NCBI RefSeq assembly: GCF_014873145.1
Contig: NZ_JADBEK010000001.1
Coordinates: 4,216,001-4,280,000, forward strand
Length of the DNA stretch: 64,000 nt
Direction: 5' to 3'
Source of the DNA: Nonomuraea angiospora
GTDB taxonomy: Bacteria; Actinomycetota; Actinomycetes; Streptosporangiales; Streptosporangiaceae
Position numbers and translations under genes: made by a program. This document shows, piece after piece, positions 50,908 through 58,841 of this stretch (the stretch's first letter is position 1; every line of letters starts with the position of its first letter). The notes beneath the pieces were generated by a model, which saw nothing but the letters and a program-made list of their open reading frames with translations, did no database searches and was not told the DNA's origin.

Positions 50908-52493
50908 GGGTGAAGCTCCTTGTACATGTCGGCACGGAAACGCAGCAGGGCGGCCACCTGCTGGACGGACTCCACGGGCGAGTAGCTCAGCGCCAGCGGG
51001 AACAGGGCCGGGTCGATGCGCTCGCCGGCCAGCTTGACCAGCTCGCCGAGGTTCCACGGCTGCCTGGTGGCCACCTTCACGATCTTGCGGAGGACGGCCG
51101 TGGCCAGGCCCTCGCGCCAGTGGGACGACACTCCGCCCAACACCATGATCAACTGGCTGTCCAAGTCATGCTTTTTCACGAAATCGGCAGCGAGTTTCTG
51201 CTGCTCGTCGGCCGGGAGGGACTCCAGGAGGTCCGCGATCGGGTCCCAGCCGAACATCGCCCGCGCCCACTCCGGGTCCTTCTGCAGCACGGCGGCGCGT
51301 ACCCAGGCGGCCTTCACCTCGGCGTCCCAGTCGGGGATCTTCATCTTGAGCAGCGCCGCGGGCGGGTGACCCCAGATCGACAGCGGGGCGCGGGCGAGGA
51401 TCTGCTGCAGCCACCAGGCCCGCTCGCCGATGCCCCTGGGCGGCTTGGGACGGATGCCGTCGCGTTCCATGGCCTTGTCGCAGTCTCGCGGGGCCTCGAC
51501 CGCGATGACCTTCCGGGAGATGGTCACGCAGGCCCGCGCCCTTTCGGCCATGCGCTGGGACATGCGCGAGCCGGGCAGGCGGGTCAGGAGGTTGGCGGCG
51601 GCCTGGCGCACCTCCCGGCGGCGGTCGTCGAGCGCGCTCTCCAGGAACGGCTCGTCGTCCATGCTCAGCCCGTCGGCCAGCACTTCCACGAACTCGGCCC
51701 GGTCGTCGGGCGTCTCGCGCTCCCACGTGCTCTCCAGCAGCCGCCTGGCCTGCGCGGGATCGGCCGTCCTGAGCGTGCGCAGGTGCGCCCGCCGGTCCGC
51801 GGCGCCGCCCAGCTCCCACGTCTCCCCGGTCGGCTCCTCCAGGAGGTAGTCCCAGGCGGGATTGAGCCCGGCCAGCCACCGGCCCCGCTGCCCGGCCAGG
51901 ACCCCCAGGTGGACCCGGATCGAGCGATCCCGCCGTCCTTTCTCCAGGAGCTCGGGCAGCACGTACGGCGGCACCCTCCGGCCGGTGGCGGCGGCCGCGG
52001 CCAGCCATTCGGGCAGCAGCCGCTCGTGCTCGCCACCCATGATCCGCACCAGCCGCTCCGCCGCCCGCCTCCCCACGGCCACCCGCTCCTCGACAGGAGC
52101 CGCCTGAGCTTCCGGGGACGCTTCAGAGGACCCGTCCCGCCCCCCGACCGCCCCGGCCGCCTGCTCCCGCCGCCCAGCCGCGCCGGTCGCCTGCTCCCGC
52201 TGCCCGGCGGCGTCAGGCGCCTGCGGCTCGGCCGCGTGGGGCGCCTGCTCCTGCGGCCCGGCGGCGTCAGGCGCCAGTGGCCCGGCCGCGTGGGGCGCCT
52301 GCTCCTGCGGCCCGGCGGCGTCAGGCGCCTGCGGCCCGGCCGCGTGGGGTGCCTGCTGCCCGACCGCGCCCGCCTTGCGTCCGGCCCTTCGGCGCGCCAC
52401 TTCCACGGCTGCGGCATCAAGCAGATCGCCCTGGTACGGCCTGCGGTCGGTCCCCACGAGCGCCGTCGAGGCCAGCTCTTCCCAGCCGGTCAC
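50904..52493 (-). CDS. DUF5691-family helical-repeat protein
   Basis: 529 residues; GTG 52493 overlaps the SWIM gene stop (GTGA). The opening WEELASTALVGTDRRP and the C-terminal two thirds (helix pairs with EVRQAAANLLTRLPGSRM, HEAT-like) are typical of the DUF5691 family that accompanies SWIM/MoxR/DUF5682/VWA genes. A repeat linker (residues about 42-115) separates the two. No enzymatic motif is seen. Confidence 0.85.
   Translation of the reverse strand: MTGWEELASTALVGTDRRPYQGDLLDAAAVEVARRRAGRKAGAVGQQAPHAAGPQAPDAAGPQEQAPHAAGPLAPDAAGPQEQAPHAAEPQAPDAAGQREQATGAAGRREQAAGAVGGRDGSSEASPEAQAAPVEERVAVGRRAAERLVRIMGGEHERLLPEWLAAAAATGRRVPPYVLPELLEKGRRDRSIRVHLGVLAGQRGRWLAGLNPAWDYLLEEPTGETWELGGAADRRAHLRTLRTADPAQARRLLESTWERETPDDRAEFVEVLADGLSMDDEPFLESALDDRRREVRQAAANLLTRLPGSRMSQRMAERARACVTISRKVIAVEAPRDCDKAMERDGIRPKPPRGIGERAWWLQQILARAPLSIWGHPPAALLKMKIPDWDAEVKAAWVRAAVLQKDPEWARAMFGWDPIADLLESLPADEQQKLAADFVKKHDLDSQLIMVLGGVSSHWREGLATAVLRKIVKVATRQPWNLGELVKLAGERIDPALFPLALSYSPVESVQQVAALLRFRADMYKELHP
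52160..52370 (-). repeat. 54-bp tandem repeats in the DUF5691 linker
   Basis: Three to four units of 54 bases encode 18-residue blocks of the type PQEQAPHAAGP(L/Q)APDAAG. The unit near 52220-52330 is almost exactly duplicated. Confidence 0.85.
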
Positions 52494-53932
52494 AGGATCA
52501 CCGCCGTTCCTTCGTCGTCCCAGGTGGTCAGGGGCCGCAGCCCGCGCGGCGTCCATTCGACGGCCACGGTGACCGGACGCCCGCCGGAGACGGCGATCAG
52601 CCGCCAGGGGTCGCGGGCCGCGCGATGCAGCGGCAGGCCGCCGATCGAGTCGCGGCCCGGGACCACCCCGGCCAGCACGAGCGGCCACGACTCGGTCCAC
52701 GGATCCTCGCCCAACACCCCGGCCACCTCGTCGAGCGCCTCCTCCGGCGACACCCCGGGCGGCGTCCCTCCAACGAAACCGCCCGCGCCGGAGCCATACC
52801 GTACGGCGTCATCCGTGCCGCGGTCGTGGCGGGCGGCGACCAGCGCTCGCAAGGGGGCGGCGCCCGGGTAGAACGTGAGATCGGCCTCGATCGTCGTCCC
52901 CGTGACCAGGGAGGCGTCCAGCGGCTGCCCCTGCGGCGCGAACGAGAGCACGAGAGCCGCCCGCCCGCTGCGCCGCCCCCGCAGCCAGACCCGCCGCGAG
53001 GTCAGCCGGTCCTGCTCCTCGTCCCGCCTGCCCAGCACGTCCCACTGGTCGCGCACCGCGGGCCCGGCCAGCACCTCCTCCTTGGCGACCGGAAAACCGA
53101 CCCGGCTGAGCACGGTCTCGGCCAGCGCCCCGGGCAGCTCCGCCCGCCGGCGGTAGGCGACGGCGAGCAGGTGGATCAGCGCGTATTCCTCCAGCAGCCG
53201 CCCCGGCCAGTCGTCCTCCGCCCGGACCCGGACCAGCCTGGAGACGACCCCCGCCACGCCGGGCGCCTGGGCGTCGATGAGCCGCTTGGCCAGCCCCTCC
53301 CATTCGTGCTCGGCGGCCCCCGCCAGCCCCTGCCGCACCTGGTCGTCGAGCCACCGCTCCAGCTCGCTCAGCCCGGCGGCGACGCGCCCGTGGCGGACGG
53401 ACTCCGCACCCATCCGCGACGATCCACCGGACCGCCCGGCGCCGGAGACACCGCCGCCGCCCTCACCCGAGGACACCTCGGCCCGCCCGGCGCCGTCGCC
53501 CTCACCGGAGGACGCCTCGGCGGCCCTCTTCGCCCGCACCGCCTCGATCTTGGCCGCTTCCTTCGCCGCGCGCTCGGCCCGCGCCTCCACCCACTCGGTC
53601 ACCCACTGCGGCGCGCCCTGCTCGACGGACACCCCTCCGGCCGCCCACATGAGCAGCAGCCCGAGCGCGTGCTTGCATGGGAACTTACGGCTCGGGCAGC
53701 TGCACCGGTAGGCGGGCTCGGTCAGGTCGACGCAGGCGAGGTAGGGCTTGGCGCCGCTGCCCTCGCACTCGCCGTACACGACCGTGCCCGTCGTGCCGCA
53801 CGCCGACCATTTGCCGGGCGCCGCGACCTTCTGCGCGGCCGACCGCGACGCCGCGTCCGGGGCCAGGGCGAGCACCTGATCACGGCTCCACCGTTCGATC
53901 ACCTGCCGCAGACTAGCCACCTCCACCGACAT
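52490..53932 (-). CDS. SWIM zinc-finger protein, first gene of the MoxR operon
   Basis: 480 residues from ATG 53932 (MSVEVASLRQVIERW). The SWIM zinc finger is YRCSCPSRKFPCKHALGLLL (CxCx(n)CxH, about residues 76-95). A Lys/Ala/Glu-rich coil and a Ser/Gly-rich linker (SSGEGDGAGRAEVSSGEG) follow, then a helical domain and a beta-rich C-terminus. SWIM fingers are thought to mediate DNA or protein contacts. The operon runs SWIM, DUF5691, MoxR, DUF5682, VWA with 4-base overlaps at every joint. Confidence 0.92.
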   Translation of the reverse strand: MSVEVASLRQVIERWSRDQVLALAPDAASRSAAQKVAAPGKWSACGTTGTVVYGECEGSGAKPYLACVDLTEPAYRCSCPSRKFPCKHALGLLLMWAAGGVSVEQGAPQWVTEWVEARAERAAKEAAKIEAVRAKRAAEASSGEGDGAGRAEVSSGEGGGGVSGAGRSGGSSRMGAESVRHGRVAAGLSELERWLDDQVRQGLAGAAEHEWEGLAKRLIDAQAPGVAGVVSRLVRVRAEDDWPGRLLEEYALIHLLAVAYRRRAELPGALAETVLSRVGFPVAKEEVLAGPAVRDQWDVLGRRDEEQDRLTSRRVWLRGRRSGRAALVLSFAPQGQPLDASLVTGTTIEADLTFYPGAAPLRALVAARHDRGTDDAVRYGSGAGGFVGGTPPGVSPEEALDEVAGVLGEDPWTESWPLVLAGVVPGRDSIGGLPLHRAARDPWRLIAVSGGRPVTVAVEWTPRGLRPLTTWDDEGTAVIL

Positions 53933-54014
53933 TTCGCGCCCCGTCCGCGAGATGCCCAACCACCGGGAATGAACCACCCACCTTGTCCTGATTTATCGGC
54001 ATAAACTCTGCTAG

Positions 54015-54560
54015 GTGGAGTTGCGCACCTACCCCGACGGCCCGTCGATCCAGGTGCCCGACGAGGCGGCGGCCCTGGCCAGCCCGCTCGACGGGCAGCT
54101 CGTCCTGGACGGGAACCTCTTCCTACGCAGGGACGTGACGGGCGCCCCGGTGGCGTTCGTCGAGCGCCCGCCCGTCGCGGCGGCCCTCGACCTGCTCCCC
54201 CACCCCGAAGGCGGCTGGTTCAGGGAGACGTGGAGATCGTCCGTGACCTTCCGCCCGGACGGCTACCCCGGGCCGCGGGCCAGCGCCACGGGCATCTACT
54301 TCCTGCTGAATCCGGGCGAGGAGTCGGTGCCGCACCTGGTCAGGTCGGACGAGGTCTGGCTGTGGCACCGCGGCGGCCCGCTGAGCCTGACGATCGGCGA
54401 CTCCGTGGTCACGCTGGGGCCCGACGTGGAGCAGGGCCAGGTGCCCCAGGCGATCGTGCCCGGCGGCGTGTGGCAGTCGGCCCGCCCGGCCTCCGACGAG
54501 GCGGTACTGGTGAGCTGCATCGTGTCCCCAGGCTTCGATTTCGCCGACTTCATGGCTTAG
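54015..54560 (+). CDS. Cupin, DUF985 family
   Basis: 181 residues. The core LDLLPHPEGGWFRETWRS and GIYFLLNPGEESVPHLVRSDEVWLWHRGG is characteristic of DUF985/cupin_5. The last part VPGGVWQSARPASDEAVLVSCIVSPGFDFADFMA completes the family. The first 45 residues are an extra segment. GTG 54015 is the start I used; TTG 54021 is possible. It ends 22 bases before the NACHT gene and may be cotranscribed. Enzymatic role is unknown. Confidence 0.88.
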   Translation: MELRTYPDGPSIQVPDEAAALASPLDGQLVLDGNLFLRRDVTGAPVAFVERPPVAAALDLLPHPEGGWFRETWRSSVTFRPDGYPGPRASATGIYFLLNPGEESVPHLVRSDEVWLWHRGGPLSLTIGDSVVTLGPDVEQGQVPQAIVPGGVWQSARPASDEAVLVSCIVSPGFDFADFMA

Positions 54561-54582
54561 CAAAGCCTGTATATAGGGAGGC

Positions 54583-57500
54583 ATGCCAGGCATTGAGGCG
54601 GCGCTGACGGCCGCGGGCAAGTCGATCGCCGAACGTGCCATGCGGGAGTGGCTCGCCACCCGGGCCGCGCACAAGGAGCGCGGTTCGGAGCTCAAGGACC
54701 TCATCCAGGGCGGCTTCCGTGACCGGCTGGCGCCCAGGAAGTTCGACAACCAGCTCCAGGGCATCGCGCTGGCGGTGGAGGGGCGGCTGTCCCGGCTGCT
54801 GGATCAGGAGTTCCGCGGGCTGGACGAGCAGGCGCGGGCCGCCGTGCTGCTGGAGGTGGTTCACGCCCTGCGGCAGGCGGACCTGTCCGACGCCGCCCTC
54901 TTCGAGGCCGACGCCGACCCCGCCAAGCTCGCCGGGCGCGTCATCGCGCGGCTGCCGGAGCCCCGGCTCGGGGAGGCGGAGGACCAGCTGTACGGGGTGC
55001 TGCTCGCCGAATGCGTCGACTGCCTGACGGGCATGATGCGCCAGCTCCCCCAGTACGTGCCGCGGGCGGCCACGGAGAGCCTGGCCCGGCTGAGCGGCCT
55101 GGCCGAGGGCATGGAACGCCTGCTCGCCCGCATGCCCCTGCGGACGCTGGAGGCGCCCGAGGGCCGCCAGGACGACGACGCGTTCCAGCGCCACTACCTC
55201 GGCTTCGTCAGCCGCACTCTGGACGAGGTGGAGCTGTTCGGGGTGCGGGTGGAGAACTACCGCCCCCGAACGTCGCTGAGCGTCGCCTACATCAGCCTCA
55301 ACGTCTCGGCCGGCGAGCGCGGGCGCCGCGCCCCCGAACGCCTCTCGGTCGCCTCGCTCACCGGCCGCCCCACGGCGGAGCTCGGCACCGAGCGCATCGA
55401 GTCGGCGCTGGGCCGCGAACGCCTCATGTTGCTGCGCGGCGACGCGGGCTCGGGCAAGAGCACGCTGCTGCGCTGGCTGGCCGTCACCGCCGCCCGCGGC
55501 GACTTCTCCGGCGCCCTGTCCGACTGGAACGGCTGCGTCCCCCTGATGATCAAGCTCCGCAGCCACGCCGAGGGCAGGTTCCCCGCGCCGCCCGCGTTCC
55601 TGGACGACATCGCCCAGGAGGTCTCCGGACGCATGCCGCGCGGGTGGGTGGAGCGGGTGCTGGAGTCCGGCCGCGGGCTGCTGCTGGTGGACGGCGTGGA
55701 CGAGCTGCTGGTACGGCACCGCCCGGCCGTGCGGGAGTGGCTGTCGCGGCTGCTGGCCGCGTACCCGGGGATGCGCGTGGTGGTGACCTCGCGGCCGACC
55801 GCGGCGGACGCGCGGTGGCTGGCCGACGAGGGGTTCGCGGCGGCGACGCTCGAGCCGATGACGCCCGGCGACCTGCGGGAGCTCATCCGGCAGTGGCACG
55901 TGGCGATGCGCGACTGCCCCAGCCTGCCGTGCGCGCCCGAGGAGCTGGAGGGCTACGAGGTCGCGCTGCTGGCCCGCATGGAGTCCAACCCCCACCTGGG
56001 GGTCGTGGCGTCGACGCCGCTGCTGGCCGCAATGTTGTGCGCGCTCAACCTCGACCGCCGCACGCAGCTGCCGCCCAATCGGATGGGCTTCTACAACTCG
56101 GTGCTCAGCCTGCTGCTGGACCGGCGGGACGCCGAACGCCGGATCACCGACGAGGTCTCCCTGGACCCTGACCAGAAGGTCTGGATCCTGCGCGACCTCG
56201 CCTGGCGGCTGGTGTCCATGGGGCGGTCGGAGCTGTCGAAGGCCACGGCGCTGAAGAGCGTCGAGCGCAAGCTGGCCTCGATGACCCGCATGCCATATCC
56301 GGCCGCCGACGTGCTCGAACACCTGCTCCGCCGGTCCGGCGTGCTGCGCGAGCCGGTGCCCGGCCGCATCGACTTCGCCCACCGTACGGTGCAGGAGTAC
56401 CTCGCGGCGGGCCAGCTCGTGGAGGACGAGGACGTGGACGCGGCGGTCGAGCGCGCGCATCTGGACCAGTGGCGCGAGGTCGTGGTGATGGCCGCCGGGC
56501 ACGCGACCGGCCGCGTGCGCAGGGAGCTGCTGGCGGGCCTGCTGGACCGCGCCGACCAGGGCGGGCCGCACTCGCGGCGGCTGCGGTTACTGGTGGCGGG
56601 GTGCCTGGAGACGATCCAGGAGATCCCGGTGGAGCTGCGCGACCGCATCGAGGCGTGCCTGGCTGAGGTGATCCCGCCGCGCTCGGAGGTGGAGGCGGGC
56701 ATGCTGGCGGCGGTGGGCGAGGAGATCCTGCGGCGGCTGCCCGACGACCTGTCCCGTCTGTCGCCGCTGCGGGCGGCCCACACGGTGCGGACCGCCTGGT
56801 TGATCAACGGGCCGGAGGCGCTGGACAAGCTCGCGGGGTACGCGGCCGATCAGCGGTGGGCTGTCCGCAAGGAGCTCAACGAGGGCTGGAACTACTACGA
56901 CGCCGACGCCTACGCACGACGCGTCCTGGCCGGAGTGGACACGGCCACGATCCCCGACATCCGTCTTCTTCGCGCGGTGGCGCACTTGCGCGAGGCCAAG
57001 GCCCTGACCGTCAACCTGGAAGAGTCGCTCACCGACCTCGGCTTCCTACGGAACGTACCGCAGGTGAAGATCCTCAACCTGCACGACGTCGACACGGACT
57101 CCCTGGAGGACGTGGAGGCGTTGCCCGCATTGGAGGCGCTCTGGGTCTCGCTCGACACACCACGCCCCCTCGACCTGGAGGTTCTGTCCAAGCTTCCCCG
57201 GCTGAGTGATCTCACGATCTGGAACGCCGGATTCGACGATCTGAGCTTTCTCGATCGGATCCCGCGATTGCTGGCACTGGGTCTGGATCTCCCGCCCGGC
57301 GATCAGACCGACTGGATGGGCCCGCTGTCTCGGCAAACCGAGCTGCGGGAGTTGTACATCTATCGCAGCCACCGACCGATACCGCCCGAGACGTTCGCCG
57401 GAATGCGTCACCTGAATTCGCTCACGTTGGGCGCGCCCGGGGAGATCGGCGACTGCCTGAAGGGCCTGCCGCGGGCTTCGATGGAGACACTGCAGCTCAT

Positions 57501-57834
57501 CGGCCCGGCACGGCTGGACCTGGCGGAGCTGGAGCACTTCCGCCTCGGAGGCCTCTGGCTGCGGGATCTCGACATCGGCGATCTCAGCCCGCTCCGCAGC
57601 CAGGAGCACCTCGTCCAGTTGGGCCTAGACGGTTGCCGCATGGTGGCCGACCTCGCGCCGCTCGCGCAGCTCCCGCATCTGCAGACATTGCGCCTTGTAG
57701 ACACGCTCGACGTCATCGACCTCGCGCCTCTGGCGGGAAAGCGAGGTCTCGCCGTGGTCCTCAGTGCCCATCAACGCGTCGCCAACGAGCACCTGCTCCG
57801 CGGCACCGTCAAGATCCGGTACCTCGGCACCTGA
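54583..57834 (+). CDS. NACHT-LRR STAND ATPase (immune-sensor type)
   Basis: 1083 residues. Residues 1-190 are helical, like NACHT N-terminal helical domains (NNH-type). The NACHT module has Walker A GDAGSGKST (286-294), Walker B LLLVDGVDEL (366-375) and sensor TSRP (402-405). A winged-helix/helical region follows with DFAHRTVQEYLAAGQLVEDEDV (a NACHT hallmark). From about residue 820 to the end are leucine-rich-repeat-like strands (VKILNLHDVD, LSDLTIWNAG, LVQLGLDG). This matches bacterial NACHT proteins, several of which give phage resistance. No nuclease or TIR effector is seen at the N-terminus. Base use near the 3' end is less GC-rich. Confidence 0.9.
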   Translation: MPGIEAALTAAGKSIAERAMREWLATRAAHKERGSELKDLIQGGFRDRLAPRKFDNQLQGIALAVEGRLSRLLDQEFRGLDEQARAAVLLEVVHALRQADLSDAALFEADADPAKLAGRVIARLPEPRLGEAEDQLYGVLLAECVDCLTGMMRQLPQYVPRAATESLARLSGLAEGMERLLARMPLRTLEAPEGRQDDDAFQRHYLGFVSRTLDEVELFGVRVENYRPRTSLSVAYISLNVSAGERGRRAPERLSVASLTGRPTAELGTERIESALGRERLMLLRGDAGSGKSTLLRWLAVTAARGDFSGALSDWNGCVPLMIKLRSHAEGRFPAPPAFLDDIAQEVSGRMPRGWVERVLESGRGLLLVDGVDELLVRHRPAVREWLSRLLAAYPGMRVVVTSRPTAADARWLADEGFAAATLEPMTPGDLRELIRQWHVAMRDCPSLPCAPEELEGYEVALLARMESNPHLGVVASTPLLAAMLCALNLDRRTQLPPNRMGFYNSVLSLLLDRRDAERRITDEVSLDPDQKVWILRDLAWRLVSMGRSELSKATALKSVERKLASMTRMPYPAADVLEHLLRRSGVLREPVPGRIDFAHRTVQEYLAAGQLVEDEDVDAAVERAHLDQWREVVVMAAGHATGRVRRELLAGLLDRADQGGPHSRRLRLLVAGCLETIQEIPVELRDRIEACLAEVIPPRSEVEAGMLAAVGEEILRRLPDDLSRLSPLRAAHTVRTAWLINGPEALDKLAGYAADQRWAVRKELNEGWNYYDADAYARRVLAGVDTATIPDIRLLRAVAHLREAKALTVNLEESLTDLGFLRNVPQVKILNLHDVDTDSLEDVEALPALEALWVSLDTPRPLDLEVLSKLPRLSDLTIWNAGFDDLSFLDRIPRLLALGLDLPPGDQTDWMGPLSRQTELRELYIYRSHRPIPPETFAGMRHLNSLTLGAPGEIGDCLKGLPRASMETLQLIGPARLDLAELEHFRLGGLWLRDLDIGDLSPLRSQEHLVQLGLDGCRMVADLAPLAQLPHLQTLRLVDTLDVIDLAPLAGKRGLAVVLSAHQRVANEHLLRGTVKIRYLGT

Positions 57835-57904
57835 CCTCGAAGACGGCTGAGGTAACGTCGGCTCTCTCCCCGCACGATCAAGCCGCTCGATCAAGGAGAG
57901 ACGC

Positions 57905-58777
57905 ATGGTCCACAAAGCCGTCATCCCCGTGGCCGGCCTCGGTTCGCGGCTGCTGCCGCTGACCAGGGCGCTGCCCAAGGAGATGCTGCCGATCGGCGAC
58001 AAGCCCGTCATCGAGCACACCATCCGGGAGCTCGTGGACTCCGGCATCGACGAGATCACCATCGTCACCTCGTCCCGCAAGGATCTCATCCAGCGGCACT
58101 TCGCCCCCGACGCCGACCTCGAGCTCCAGCTGCGCGCTTCGGGCAAGGACGACCTGGCCGACGCGGTGGCGGAGCTGTCGTCGCTGGCCCACATCACGTA
58201 CCTGTTCCAGAACGGCCCCTACGGCAACGGCACGCCCGTGCTCAACGCCGCCCGCGTCATCGGCGACGAGCCGTTCATGGTGCTGTGGGCCGACGACGTG
58301 TTCGTGGCCGAGGTGCCCAGGGCCAAGCAGCTCAAGGCCGCGTACGACGCCACCCAGGCCCCCGTGCTGGCCCTGATGCCGATGGCCGTCGAGGACGCCT
58401 CGCGCTACGGCGTGCCGATCGTCAAGGAGGACCTCGGCGGCGGCCGCCTGCTGATCTCCGGGCTGGTGGAGAAGCCGTCCCCCGAGCAGGCTCCCTCCCG
58501 GTACGCCGCCATCGGCGGATATGTCGTCACCCCGGGCGTCGTCGAGGAGCTCCACGAGCAGACGCGCAGGTGGCACGAGAACCCGCAGGGCGAGATCTAC
58601 CTCACCGACGCCCTGCACCGGCACGCCGCGGACCACCCGGTGTACGGGCAGGTGATCGACGGCACCTGGTGGGACACGGGCTCGCCGCTCAACTACCTCA
58701 AGGCCCAGTTCGCCGCCGCGCTGGCGCACCCGAGGTTCGGGCCGGAGCTGCGCAAGCTCGCCCAGGAGAGCAGCTGA
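57905..58777 (+). CDS. galU: UTP-glucose-1-phosphate uridylyltransferase (GalU)
   Basis: 290 residues, ATG 57905 with AAGGAGAG upstream. VIPVAGLGSRLLPLTRALPKEMLPI is the nucleotidyl-transferase signature, with GNGTPVLNAARVIGDEPFMVLWADDVF and GLVEKPSPEQAPSRYAAIGGYV following. It makes UDP-glucose from glucose 1-phosphate. Length is normal. Confidence 0.95.
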   Translation: MVHKAVIPVAGLGSRLLPLTRALPKEMLPIGDKPVIEHTIRELVDSGIDEITIVTSSRKDLIQRHFAPDADLELQLRASGKDDLADAVAELSSLAHITYLFQNGPYGNGTPVLNAARVIGDEPFMVLWADDVFVAEVPRAKQLKAAYDATQAPVLALMPMAVEDASRYGVPIVKEDLGGGRLLISGLVEKPSPEQAPSRYAAIGGYVVTPGVVEELHEQTRRWHENPQGEIYLTDALHRHAADHPVYGQVIDGTWWDTGSPLNYLKAQFAAALAHPRFGPELRKLAQESS

Positions 58778-58841
58778 CATCCGGTTGGGTTTTTTCCGGC
58801 GAGATGATTGTCTGACCGAAGGAACTATGAGGAGGACGCCG

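Noticed and set aside
58780..58812. T-run after galU as a terminator
   Set aside because: The Ts lie in the loop of a 4-bp CCGG stem, not after it, so it is not a typical intrinsic terminator.
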